A DNA stretch of 64,000 nucleotides from Gigantopelta aegis. Taxonomy: Eukaryota > Mollusca > Gastropoda > Neomphalida > Peltospiridae. A program made the translations under genes and the position numbers. Positions within the stretch are counted from its first letter, which is position 1. The number at the start of each line of letters is the position of its first letter. Shown here piece by piece: positions 27,664 through 40,161 of the stretch. The notes beneath the pieces were generated by a model, which saw nothing but the letters and a program-made list of their open reading frames with translations, searched no databases and had not been told where the DNA came from. Where the stretch lies: contig NC_054712.1 of NCBI RefSeq assembly GCF_016097555.1, positions 43,062,567-43,126,566 on the forward strand, given 5' to 3'.

Positions 27664-28040
27664 GTTGCCGGCATCGTGGCAGGGCATCAGTCTACAGGCT
27701 GGTAGGTACTGGGTTCGGATCCCAGTCGAGGCATGGGATTTTTAATCCAGATACCGACTCCAAACCCTGAGTGAGTGCTCTGCAAGTCTCAATGGGTAGG
27801 TGTAAACCACTTGCACCGACCAGTGATCCATAACTGGTTCAACAAAGGCCATGGTTTGTGCTATCCTGCTTGTGGGAAGCGCAAATAAAAGATCCCTTGC
27901 TGCGAATCGGAAGAGTAGCCCATGTAATGGCGACAGCGGGTTTCCTCTCAAAATCTGTGTGGTCCTTAACCATATGTCTGATGCCATATAACCGTAAATA
28001 AAATGTGTTGAGTGCGTCGTTAAATAAAACATTTCTTTCT
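27664..28040 (+). mobile_element. tRNA-derived SINE, type 2
   Basis: The head GGCATCGTGGCAGGGCATC and GGGTTCGGATCCCAGTCGAG is followed by a lengthened linker (CCAGATACCGACTCCAAACC), the shared body AAATAAAAGATCCCTTGCTG and the tail GTTGAGTGCGTCGTTAAATA. Confidence 0.9.
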
Positions 28041-28696
28041 TTTTATAGAGTGTATAAAGTTATAAAGTGTAAACACTGAAAAAAACCTAAAGTTTATTGT
28101 TTGTCGCCACCACATTTACGTTTGCAAAACCAGTTACAAACGGCTCTAACATCTATGTCAAGTCAGTTTTTGATCTAGAACGGAGTTGTTGATAAAAAAA
28201 AAAAATATATATCTGTCTTTACAAATGATAATCTAAAAAAACAACAAAATAATTTTAAACAACATCACTCATAAATGTGTAACAAGTTGTCAAGTAGACC
28301 AGCGTGTGCGTGCAACCAGAGTTCCAAGAGTAAATATAATCAGACCCTGATCGCTCTGATTGGTCGCCATCAAAATGCCACAGAGTACTGTGCATCAAAT
28401 CATGTTCCAGTCACATGGTCTGTGACTTTCTAACATACATATTGAAACAAACAATTAAATAGTTTGCTATGATGATTATTAAGTACTATAGTTTGTACAT
28501 CCAAAATGACGTCATTCGAGTTTGATGTCATTTCCATTCAAAAATACACCGCGCCACATATTCTTACATCATTTGAATATCTAGTAATGGCGGACTGGAA
28601 TTAAAGCTGCATGTACAGTTTACAAAAACACATTCAGTTAAGCTTGAGCTTATATGATAAAGATATTATTACCCTCGTGTATTTCGGTATCGTCAA

Positions 28697-28782
28697 TATC
28701 ATATATTAGGAATAAATATAATGTATTATGCTCGCCAGAGGCTCGCATAATACAATTTTTATTCCTAATATATGATATTGAT
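28697..28782. repeat. Large imperfect palindrome
   Basis: ATATCATATATTAGGAATAA faces TTATTCCTAATATATGATAT, with inner arms TATTATGCTCGCC and GGCTCGCATAATA. The stem of about 35 base pairs is followed by a GT/TA microsatellite at 28801-28860. It is a likely MITE core. Confidence 0.85.
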
Positions 28783-28814
28783 GATACTGAAAAACGCTGG
28801 TATATATATATACA

Positions 28815-28848
<34 letters not shown>

Positions 28849-29408
28849 CGGTATATAAAAATAACAGATGTACATTCATTAACCTCTGGCTGAAATACAA
28901 ATATTAAAATGCTGTTTTATTAGATATTTTTTTTTAAATAATAGATATATTTAAAAAAAAGACTCTTTTTTTTTTGTAAACGAGACCTAAGCCTATACTT
29001 ACACACCTATTATCTTTTCTTTTCGTTATTTTTTTTATCATCTCGTCGTCTCCTAGCTACATTTGAAACGTTTTGATACAGTCTTGTTATTCATAAAAAA
29101 TTATAATATGGATAATAAAGAAATTATTACACTCGCATGTGACATGATTTATGTATTGCTCTCGCTCGGGCAATACAAGAATCCTGACACTAGTTTCGTA
29201 CAGTCAGTCCGACAAACAAGCTTATTTAATCATCTTTATTTATTGCACTCTTTTGTCAATGGGAAAACAATTTTAGAAGTATGGTACAATGTTAAACATT
29301 TAAATATGGTTAAATATACATGTAGTTGTGGTTCAAAATTGGATCAAAATTAAAATTTCCTTAATGTTCGTAGATTTCTAATATTACTTTCTTTTAGATT
29401 TATCCAAA

Positions 29409-29684
29409 ATGCCGGCCATTCTGTTGGAGAGAATTCCACTACCGAGTCTTCAGTTTTACACGTCGTTCACCGTTCTCCTCCTGGCGTCGGCCATATTTTA
29501 CGCACACCAGAGTGTCACAGACGTCGGCGAGACTCCTCCGACAGCGACGACAGAGCCGGAGATAACGAGTAATGACGTGGATGTGTCGATCACTCCGGGT
29601 CAGATGTTGAACCACACACTGCCCTACGACACCTACCACTGGAACTTCCTCTTTGTTCTCACAACAGAGACGTGGTGTGTGTGG
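29409..29684 (+). CDS. AMFR: AMFR exon 1
   Basis: The exon has 92 codons from ATG to GTGTGG, then donor GTGAGT (phase 0). It encodes the first membrane segment and a Thr/Glu-rich lumenal linker with the sequon NHT, ending in TETWCVW. Confidence 0.93.
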
Positions 29685-32600
29685 GTGAGTGCAAATGCAT
29701 TTTTACTAATATTATGGCCTGTGCGTGTAGAAGCTTTAAAAAATCCTGTCTCAATGGGTTTTAGCAGAGTGTTCAGAATATATTCTGTTTGTGTTGAAAA
29801 GATTTTATTGTTGGGTGAGGAATATATTTTCTATTAAGTTTCAAAGACTGTGGAAACCCAGTTGTTTTTCAACAAAATAGTGATCATTACATTCAGTTAT
29901 ATTGCAAATTGTTATTAAAATTTGCAGTTGGCAAAACATCATCATCATTTAATGCTACATGTGATGTTTTCAGATTCTGGTGAATATGGCTTACTGTGTA
30001 TGCATTCTGGTGCTAGATTTAAATATTACCATCTTCATCTTCATTGTCATAATCTGATATGACGCTCAGTGTTCACGGCTTACTGTAGACTAATTCTGGT
30101 GCTAGGTTTAAATATCATCATCATCTTCATCGTCATAATCTAATATTACAGTCAATGTTTTCAGATTCTGGTGAACACGGCTTACTGTAGACTAATTCTG
30201 GTGCTAGGTTTAAATATTATCATCATCTTCATCATCATAATCTAATATATTAGTCAGTATTTTCAAATTCTGGTGAACATGGCTTACTGTGGATGCATTC
30301 TGGTGCTAGGTTTAAATATTATTATCTTCATTGTCATAATCTAATATTACGCTCATTTTTTACAGATTCTGGTGAACACTGCTTACTGTGGCCTAATCCT
30401 GGTGGGGAAGGTGATACAGCAACTCGTCTTTGGTGATCTGCGAGTCAGTGAACAGCAGGTTAGTACAGGTGATGCGCCAGTTCCGGATCACTTCTGGATC
30501 ACCTGTAGTTACCGATCAGTCTGTCGGTATATTCAATTTTTAGTCATTTCTATGTAAATTTCATTAAACAAATATTCTAACAAACAAATAATACATGTTT
30601 CTTGAAATTGTACGTAAAATAACTGTAACAGTATATAGTCTTGGTTTTATTTTAGACGGCGATACATAACCACTATTAAAACTTTACACGAACAGACGAC
30701 ATGAAAAAAAGAAGATGTTTAAAAAGAGAGATGAAGTTTTTGATGTTTTTCTTTTTATATCCTTTGAAATTTTATAGTACGAGTAGGGGAAACATATATA
30801 GATTGTGCATGACTAGTTTTATGAAAAGTGATGCTGCAAACGACTTACTGTAACTTCTCAAAGGGGACACATTTGATACGCCAGTTGCGGATCACTCACA
30901 AAACGGAAGTATTTATGTTGTAACTGCCACTAGATGGGGCGATGAACGCAGGGTTTATCTCAAGACTCAAAAACGTTGAACACGGTGGAATTTTTTTCTC
31001 CCACTCCCCCCCCCCCCCCCCCCTTCCTTTATAACAATGATGATGATGATGATATTATTATTATTATTATCATATTATTTTCTTCTTAAACCTCTCTTGA
31101 TTCGTCATTTTAACCACTAGTTCATAATAATTTGACTCTGTATGTCTCGGGACCCATGTCATAGTAGTCCTAGACTGTTCGTCCCATGGCCAGTCATCCT
31201 CTACAAAATATTATATTAATCGTTGTAGTTCCACCTATTTTTCTTGTATTATTTTTGTTTTCTACAGGTAATGACAATATGTATATAATGTAAAGACACG
31301 TATTTTACAAACTGAAACTACGATTTTAAGTGTTTGTCCACTTGTCTCTCACGTTATATTTGTAAGCCTACATGTAATTAGCCATTCGTATGAATACCAG
31401 CCGCAGTCATTCACAAATATGGCTAATATAAATAAAATGTAGTTTTTTAAAATTCCATTTTCGTTTAATTCGGGCAAAAATCAGTCTGCCCTGCCCCCTA
31501 CAAAAATAAGAGCCCGTATGACCTGTTAGATCGCCAGTCTAGAATCGCTAAAATCGCTGCACACATGTCTTTGTATTTGCCCCATAAGAGGATTCAGTAA
31601 TGTTGCCCGCCCCCCTCAGTGTGAGAGCCGTCCACCCCATTGCTTGATTGATTGATTGATTGGGGAAAAAAAAGAAAAAAGTTTACTGTACAAAGAAAAG
31701 AATCGGCACAAGTTTGACATGAGGACCTTTATAAAACCATGCCACCGCCAGTGGTCTGTTTCGCATGTGCCTTGCACGTGCTTTTCACATACTCGATTAC
31801 TCGACTGCTCGACTTTGGGAGAGAGGGGGAAGGGGTCCTCTATTTGGTTTTGTCAACGAAGTGAAAATCTCTTATTCGGCTTAATTATAATTCGCATTTA
31901 AACAGTCTGTACCACTATAGGGTGGATTATTTTTTTCAGTGGATTTTTGTTTTACACAATCGCATTCTGATGCAGGAGAGTCAGTCGGCCACTTATCTGT
32001 GTATTCACACGGTCAATCTGAGCTAGCCCTAGCCTTTAGACCATCCTTGAAAATAATTCTGTATTCAGGAGTAGATCCAGGAATTATTTTGCGAGGGGGG
32101 TGGGAGACTAACCAGAAAAGGGCAAATGGAACAACACGTCAGAAATAATAATTAATAATCCACTTTTGTGACTGTTTAGTGTGTGTCACTATATTAATAT
32201 TTATCATTATTAACAAGGGGTCTAACCGTCCTGCTTCAAAATTATTTGCTTAATTTTAATATTTAAACGGGCGGATTATATCAGGCTAAAAAAACAAAAA
32301 CACCCCCACCACGTAGATAACCTGTAAAATTTATAATTTCGGAATTACCCCACCCCCACCCCACCCCACCTAAAGCATAATCCACCCCTGTATTATGATA
32401 AATACTAAACAGTCCCAAAGTTGATATTTTGCTATGCCATTTCTTTCTATTTTCAAGCCTTTGTTCCTTTCACAAAGAATATGTGACTTTTAAAAGTCAT
32501 CAATATAATAATATTAATAATAATAATTATTATTATTATTGATATATACGATAATAAATGAAAACAATTATTTATTATTAGTAATAATAATATTAATTAT

Positions 32601-35600
32601 TATTATTATTATTATATACTAGAATGCCAGAAATCAAATATAATTCAAATTGTTGAAAGTACACAACGAAAATAAGGATCACGCACCTTTACTTTTGACA
32701 CACGCCCCGTAATATTTTATATCACTGTTTATTTATATGGTTGATTATCTTTATTACCAAGAATTTCTTTTAAAGTCATACACGCGCATGTTGACAGAAT
32801 TCACAATTTTGTTTGAAGTGATCCGGAACTGGCGCATCACCTGTAGTATCAGTGGAAATGGCAATTTAGAGAAAAAGCTTTTAGTGAATGTATGCTTCCA
32901 GGACTTCAATCTGGTAGTTAACTCATGTTTCAACTGTCGTTTCATAGAGTTAATACCCTTTTGCATTTTGTTATCCATTATACTTAAAAAGGAAGGAAGA
33001 GATCTTTTAGTTAACGACTCTGAACACATGTGTCGCTCCAGCCAGTGCACCATGACTGGTACATCAAAGGCCATGGTATGTGCTATCCTGTCTGTGGGAT
33101 GGTGCATATAAAAGATCCCTTGCTGCCAATCGAAAAGAGTAGCCCATGAAGTGGCGACAGCAAGTTTCCTCTCTCTCAATATCTATGTGGTCCTTAACCA
33201 TATGTCCGATGCCATATAACCGTAAATAAAATGTGTTGAGTGTGTCATTAAATAAAACATTTCCTTCCTTCCTTTTATAGAGTTAATCCCCCTTTGCATT
33301 TTGTTATCTGTTACACTTAAAAAGGAAGAAATCTTTTAGTTAACGACTCTGAACACATGTGGGACGGGAAGCATCTCGGCTCTCTCCGAATGTGTGGTCA
33401 ATCTCGGATCGATCCCCTTATATCAAAGGCCGTTGTATATATTATCCTGTCTGTGGGATGGTGCATATAAAACAACCCTTGCTACTAATGGAAAAATGTA
33501 GGGTCTCCACGAGTACTCCAGGAAGAGTACTCTCATTTAATTATTACATTTTTTTTATGTCATTTTGGCACATGCTTGCCACCAGTTTCATTATAGAGCT
33601 AGGGAAAGCAAAAGTCGAATGTATGGATTGAAAAACAACGGCATGATTTGGCATCCATGTTCAGCGCTTGAATTAAGATGCACAACACTATTTTTCTTTA
33701 TTGCTTAGTCTCATTATCATCTATATAGTGTACCTGTAGGTGTCGGGTGCTCGGGTCCAGGTCAAGTTTGACCCTCGAGTACTCGAGTCCAATATTGTGG
33801 ACTCGTGGAGGCCATACTCTTAAGACTATGTCAAATTTATTAAATGTTTGACATCCAGTAGCCGCTGATTAATAAATCAATGTGCTCTAGTGGTGTCAGT
33901 AAACAACGCTAAACGTTTTTTAACTGAACACATTTGTTGGTGATGGCTAGATGATTAATGACCACACCAATAATGAGAGATGAAACCTGTTAAAGCACGC
34001 TATGGGCCACTCTTTTCAATTAGCATCAGCAGGGCTTCTAGATTATGGTAGCCCCACTCCCATGGCTAGTGATATTCATTATCAGGCTAGTAAATAACTA
34101 CTATTGCCATGCCAGACAGGGCTTCTAGATTATGGTAGCCCCACTCCCATGGCTAGTGATATTCATTATCAGGCTAGTAAATAACTACTATTGCCATGCC
34201 AGACAGGGCTTCTAGATTATGGTAGCCCCACTCCCATGGCTAGTGATATTCAATATTGGGCTAGTAAATAACTACTATTGCCATGCCAGACAGGGCTACT
34301 AGATTATGGTAGCCCCACTTCCGTGGCTAGTGATATTCAATATTGGGCTAGTAAATAACTACTATCACTATGCCCAACGGCTAGTGAAAAATAAAGTTGT
34401 CAGATGTAGGCTACACTTACATTAAGTCTATTTTGTAAATATGAATACCCTGCCCCCATCCCCAATCTAAGGGTTTTTAAGCTCTCTACTCCTTTAGGTG
34501 ACATGTCCGATTATTACTATTAGTAAAATTGTAAATACAATGTAAAGTAGGGCTAGTTACTTTTTAATCGTGGCTAGTAACGTTTTAAAATCACTGCAGA
34601 GCTTCTAGAAGTTTTATAAAATCCACTAGCCATGGGATCAGTGATTTTTAAAATTTACTAGCCACGATTAAAAATTCACTAGCCCTACTTTACTTTAAGT
34701 TAATACTATTTTACTAAATAATAGAAAAAATTGGATATGTCACCTGAAGAGAGAGATAGAGCTTAAAAACACTAACATTAGGGGTAGGGTTGGGGGAAGG
34801 ATATTTATATTTACAAAATAGACAACTGCAACATTTAGTAGTAGTAGTTATTTACTAGCCCAACGTTGAATATCACTAGCCATGGGAGTGGGGCTACCAT
34901 AATCTAGAAGCCCTGCACTGATCCCATGGCTAGTGAATTTTAATAAAAATTCTAGAAGCCCTGCTTTGCGTTCTACAAGTATAAATAACAATTGTTGTTT
35001 TCTCTTTGCGTTCTACAAGTATAAATAAAAATTCTAGAAGCCCTGCTTTGCGTTCTACAAGTATAAATAACAATTGTTGTTTTCTCTTTGCGTTCTACAA
35101 GTATAAATAACGAATGTTGTTTTCTCTTTGCGTTCTACAAGTATAAATAACGATTGTTGTTTTCTCTTTGCGTTCTGCAAGTATAAATAACGAATGTTGT
35201 TTTCTCTTTGCGTTCTGCAAGTATAAATAACGAATGTTGTTTTCTCTTTGCGTTCTGCAAGTATAAATAACAATTGTTGTTTCTTTTTGCGTTCTACAAG
35301 TATAAATAACGATTGTTGTTTTCTCTTGGTGTTCTACAAGTATAAATAACGATTGTTGTTTTCTTTTTGCATTCTACAGCACCTGAAGGACAAGTTCTGG
35401 AACTTTGTCTTCTACAAGTTCATCTTCATCTTCGGAGTGATGAACGTTCAGACGATGGAGGAGGTCGTGCTGTGGGTCGCCTGGTTCTCCGTCCTCGGCT
35501 TCTTCCACCTCCTCACGCAGCTCTGCAAGGACCGCTTCGAATACGTGAGTTTAACAACACGTCGTCTACAGGGCGTCGTCGTCACTTGGGTCAGGACGTA

Positions 35601-37666
35601 GCCCATGGCAGGGCTGGCTCTGGCACGCGCCACGAATGTCGAAAGCATTTGGCGCAATAATTTCATGTAATAACTGATATTTTGTTATAAATTAACTGGA
35701 GTTTTTGAAGTTTCACAGAAAATTTGGCAAAGTTTTCTGCTCACCCAGAGCTAGCCCTGAGTGGTAAAGCTTCTCACTTGATCCACGGTCGGTTTGGGAT
35801 CAATCCCCGTCGGTGGGCTCATTAGGCTATTTGTCGTTTCAGCCAGTACACCACAACTAGTATATCAAAGGCCATTGTATGTGCAACCTATCTGTGGGAT
35901 GGTGCATGTAAAAGATCCTACCGGCCTCAGTGGCGTCATGGTTAGGCCATCAGTCTACAGGCTGGTAGGTACTGGGTTTGGATCCCAGTCGAGACATGGG
36001 ATTTTTAATCCAGATACCGACTCCTAACCCTGAGTGAGTGCTCCGCAAGGCTCAATGGGTAGGTGTAAACCACTTGAACCGACCAGTGATCCATAACTGG
36101 TTCAACAAAGGCCATGGTTTGTTCTATCCTGCCTGTGAGAAGCACAAATAAAAGATCCCTTGCTGCCTGTCATAAAAGAGTAGCCTGTGTGGCAACAGCG
36201 GGTTTCCTCTAAAAAAAGTGTCAGAATGACCATATGTTTGACTTCCAAAAGCCGATGATAAGATAAAAAAATCAGTGTGCTCTAGTGGTGTCATTAAATA
36301 AAACAAACTTTGTAAAAGATCCTATGCTACTGATGGAAAAATGTAGCAGGTTTACTCTCTAAGACTATATGTCTAGATTACCAAATGTTTGACATCCAAT
36401 AGCCGACGATTAATAAATCGATATGCTCTAGTGGTGTCGTTAAACAAAATAAACTTTCATGGTCAGTTTTTCATCATTTTAAAATATTCTTCAGTTTGCT
36501 GCTATTTGATCATATTTCGTAGAGCCTTTGTAACAACTAAACATACATATTATTACATTGTTTTATTTAAACAGTGTCTATACATTTTGTAGTAGTCAAA
36601 ACTGGATTACACCTCCCAAAAATTTGTTACATATAAAAAAAAAATATATATCAGGAAGAAAGTATGAGCTATATACTGCAAACATTAAGACCAGAAAATC
36701 ATTGGATATACAAACATGAATATTCTAAACAAGAAAATGTCTTTAATAAACATGTAAGTAAGTGTTGTCACTGAAATTGATCTATTAGTCGGTAACATGT
36801 TACAATGGCAGCTCACTCATGAAGTCTCTTTCTTAAGATGTGCAAACTTTAAAAAATGTGACAAGCCATATTTTTTATCCATTAAGTTAAAGGTATTCTA
36901 TGTTAATTAAAGGAAGCTCTTTTTAAGTCTATCATATACACAGGTCAAGCTTGTGTCCCCTGATTTGGTGATCTATATTTAAATGCTGCTGTTGTTTTTG
37001 TTTTATTGTAGCTTTCGTTCTGCCGATCGATGGCTCTGTGGTCGGGTCATGTGTCCCCTGATTGAGTGATCTGTATTTAAATAATTTGTTTTTTGTTTTA
37101 TTTGTAGCTGTCGTTCTCCCCGATGACCCCGCGGTCGGCTCACATCAAGCTGCTCTCTCTCCTGTTTGTCATCCTGTTCTCGTGTGCCGGTCTACTTGTA
37201 GTGTGTATCTACACCGGGCTGGAGGCGGGACTAACGATTCTCGCGTTCATGGGTGCAGAGGTCAGTCTTATTCTAAATCTAAGTCAGGGGAGGAGGGTCT
37301 ACTCGTGTATAGCAGAGGTCAGTCTCATTATAAATCTGGGGGGGGGGGGGGGTCTACTTGTCATGTGTATTTACACAGGGCTGGAGGCAGGACTAATGAT
37401 TCTCGCGTTCATGGGTGCAGAGGTCAGTCTTATTCTAAATCTAGGTGTGGGGGGGGGTGTCTACTTGTCATGTGTATTTACACCGGGCTGGAGGCAGGAC
37501 TAATGATTCTCGCGTTCATGGGTGCAGAGGTCAGTCTCATTATAAATCTAGGTTGTGGGGGGGGGGGGGGGGGGGTACTTGTCATGTGTATTTACACCGG
37601 GCTGGAGGCAGGACTAATGATTCTCGCGTTCATGGGTGCAGAGGTCAGTCTCATTATAAATCTAGG

Positions 37667-37700
<34 letters not shown>

Positions 37701-40125
37701 GGTCTACTTGTCATGTTTATTTACACCGGGCTGGAGGCAGGACTAATGATTCTCGCATTCATGGGTGCAGAGGTCAGTCTCATTATAAATCTGGGGGGGG
37801 GGGGGGATGTTGGTCTACTTGTCATGTGTATTTACACCGGGCTGGAGGCAGGACTAATGATTCTCGCGTTCATGGGTGCAGAGGTCAGTCTTATTCTAAA
37901 CCTAGGTTGGGGGAGGGGGGTTTACTCGTGTATAGCAGATGTCAGTCTTATTCTAAATCTAGGTGTGAGGAGGGGGGGGGGGTCTACTCGTGTATAGCAG
38001 GGGTCAGTCTTATACTAAATCTAGGTGTGGGCGGGGGTAGGGGGGGGGGGGGGGTCTTCTTCTTGTGTGTATCGACACCGGCCTGGAGGCGGGACTAAAG
38101 ATTCACGCGTTCATAGGAGCAGAGGTCAGTCTTATTCTAAATCTTGTTCAGTTGTTTTTATTGCCTTATACAGGGGTGTGAGAGCTACGTGGAAATGCAC
38201 TTTTCCATTTCGTCTTTGTAAAAAAACAACCAAAAACCGATGAGCCTTTTGGCTGATGGAGTCTGCCGCGCCGTGCACAAGACTTACATCAAAAGTAGTA
38301 TTATGCGATCGCAAGTAGTATTCACATGTAGTACATTTTCTTGGCTGGATTTCATCAGCTTCGTTGCAGTTGGCCAGTTTTGTCCAATCCAGGATATGCT
38401 ATTTGAAAGCCTTTGTTCGACTTGGGAAGAAAGAAGGTGAGCAGTAAGCTTTTTTATTCCAGCCCGTCTCACATCCCTGTACATACATGTAGGATATAGG
38501 AATACAACGGTACAGTTATTTGATTTAAATTATGGCGTATGTTCTGATTGTTTATTAGATGGGTTTGATATTTTGTTTTAAAGTGCCAAGTTTTAGAAAA
38601 GGCATATATTACTTCTGTCTAAAATACAGCATATTTCTTTTTCAGTGCCTGTTGCTTGGACTGCGGACATTGTACGTTCTTGTTAGGTAAGACTGCGAAA
38701 TGTGTATTTATTCATAGCTTTTATCTACAAGTATCTCAGTCACTGTATACATTGTCAAAACATTGTTATGTACGCAGAATTGTCAGTGCTTCTAGATTAT
38801 GGTAGCCCCACTCCCATGGCTAGTGATATTCAATTTTGGGCAAGTAAATAACTACTATTGCCATGCCTGACGGCTAGTGAAATGTTTTTTGTCAAATGTT
38901 GCAGTTAAATTTATTTTGTAAATATGAATATCCTGCCCTACACCACCCCCCACTGTTAGTGTTTTTAAGCTCTATCTCCCTCTTTAGGTGACACATCCAA
39001 TTATTACTATTATTTAGTAAAACTGTATTAACTGAAAGTAAAGTAGGGCTAGTCAATTTTAAATCGTGGCAAGTCAGTTTTTAAAATCACTGATCCCATG
39101 GCTAGTGGATTTTATAGAAATTCTACAAGCCCTGATTGTATTAGCTATATTATCCAGTCTTTACAGTGTTTTAAAGGGACTGCCCTGAGTTTGCTGCCAT
39201 TGTAAGTTTGTTTTTGTTTAATGACACCACTAGAGCACATTGATTAAATTATGCATCGGCTATTGCATCAAACATTTGGTAATTTTGACATATAGTCTAA
39301 GAGAAGAAACCCGCTACATTTTTCCATCAGTAGCAAGGGATGTTTTATATGCACCATCCCACAGACAGGATAGCACATACCACAGCCTTTGATATACCAG
39401 TCGTGGTGCACTGGCTGGAACAAGAAATAACCTAATGCTCCCACCAACAGAGATTGATCCGAAACTAACCACACATCAAGCGAGTGCTTTACCACTGGGC
39501 TACATCCCACCCTGCCATTGTAAGATGTTTTCAACTAACAGAGTGTTATAAACGACTAACATTACATACTAAATATATTTTCTTGTTTAGAATATCAGTG
39601 TCTGTATATTCATTTTTTTTTTCACCACAACTGGACAAAGGCTGTGGTATGTGGTTTCCTGTCTGTGGGAAAATGCATATAAAAGATCCCTTGCTGCATA
39701 CAAGTCAGAATTATCAAATGTTTGACATCCAATATCCGTTGATTAATTAATCGATGTGCTCCAGTGGTGTCGTTAAACAAAAAATAAACAATTATTTAGT
39801 TTTTGGTCATCCTATTGTTTATAGCAGCTAAAACTGTTTATTCGTATTTACGAAATTATTGGGAACTACTAGAATCATGTCTCGGCTTCCAGAAACATTG
39901 TGAGACTTCTTGTATTCACTATTTTCTCTGTTCTCGTTAAATCTCTGATCATAAAAATATATAGCTGTATTATAGATCACTGTCCACGTCCAGCTGTATG
40001 TATGTGTGAACTTTAGTCTGAATCAGTTTCTATTTTTGTTGTTATTTTTAACATATTTTGTTGTTTCTTAGAACATAGATATATATGTAAAGCAGTGATC
40101 CGGACACTGTTATATGATCTGGGAC

Positions 40126-40161
<36 letters not shown>

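Larger units (their letters stand above)
19795..29408. other. Intergenic region between divergent Ly6/EB and AMFR genes
   Basis: About 9.6 kb with both genes pointing outward. It must contain both promoters, but I see no convincing core promoter. The sequence holds SINEs, the hAT element at 25800, a possible composite element at 20763-22812, the palindrome at 28697, and AT-rich sequence. Short frames at 25197, 27461 and 29063 show no recognisable family. Confidence 0.6.
35593..36450 (+). mobile_element. SINE type 1b split by MITE H and by a type 2 SINE
   Basis: Pieces are at 35593-35608, 35760-35920 and 36311-36450. The pieces read continuously once both insertions are set aside. Confidence 0.87.

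Noticed and set aside
29063..29353. 96-residue open frame just before AMFR
   Set aside because: No recognisable domain, AT-rich low-complexity context, and palindromic sequence nearby. It could be a repeat fragment but cannot be supported as a gene.
37062..37997. 311-residue Gly-rich open frame
   Set aside because: It reads the exon 4 array mostly out of the AMFR frame. The true exon is in a different frame.
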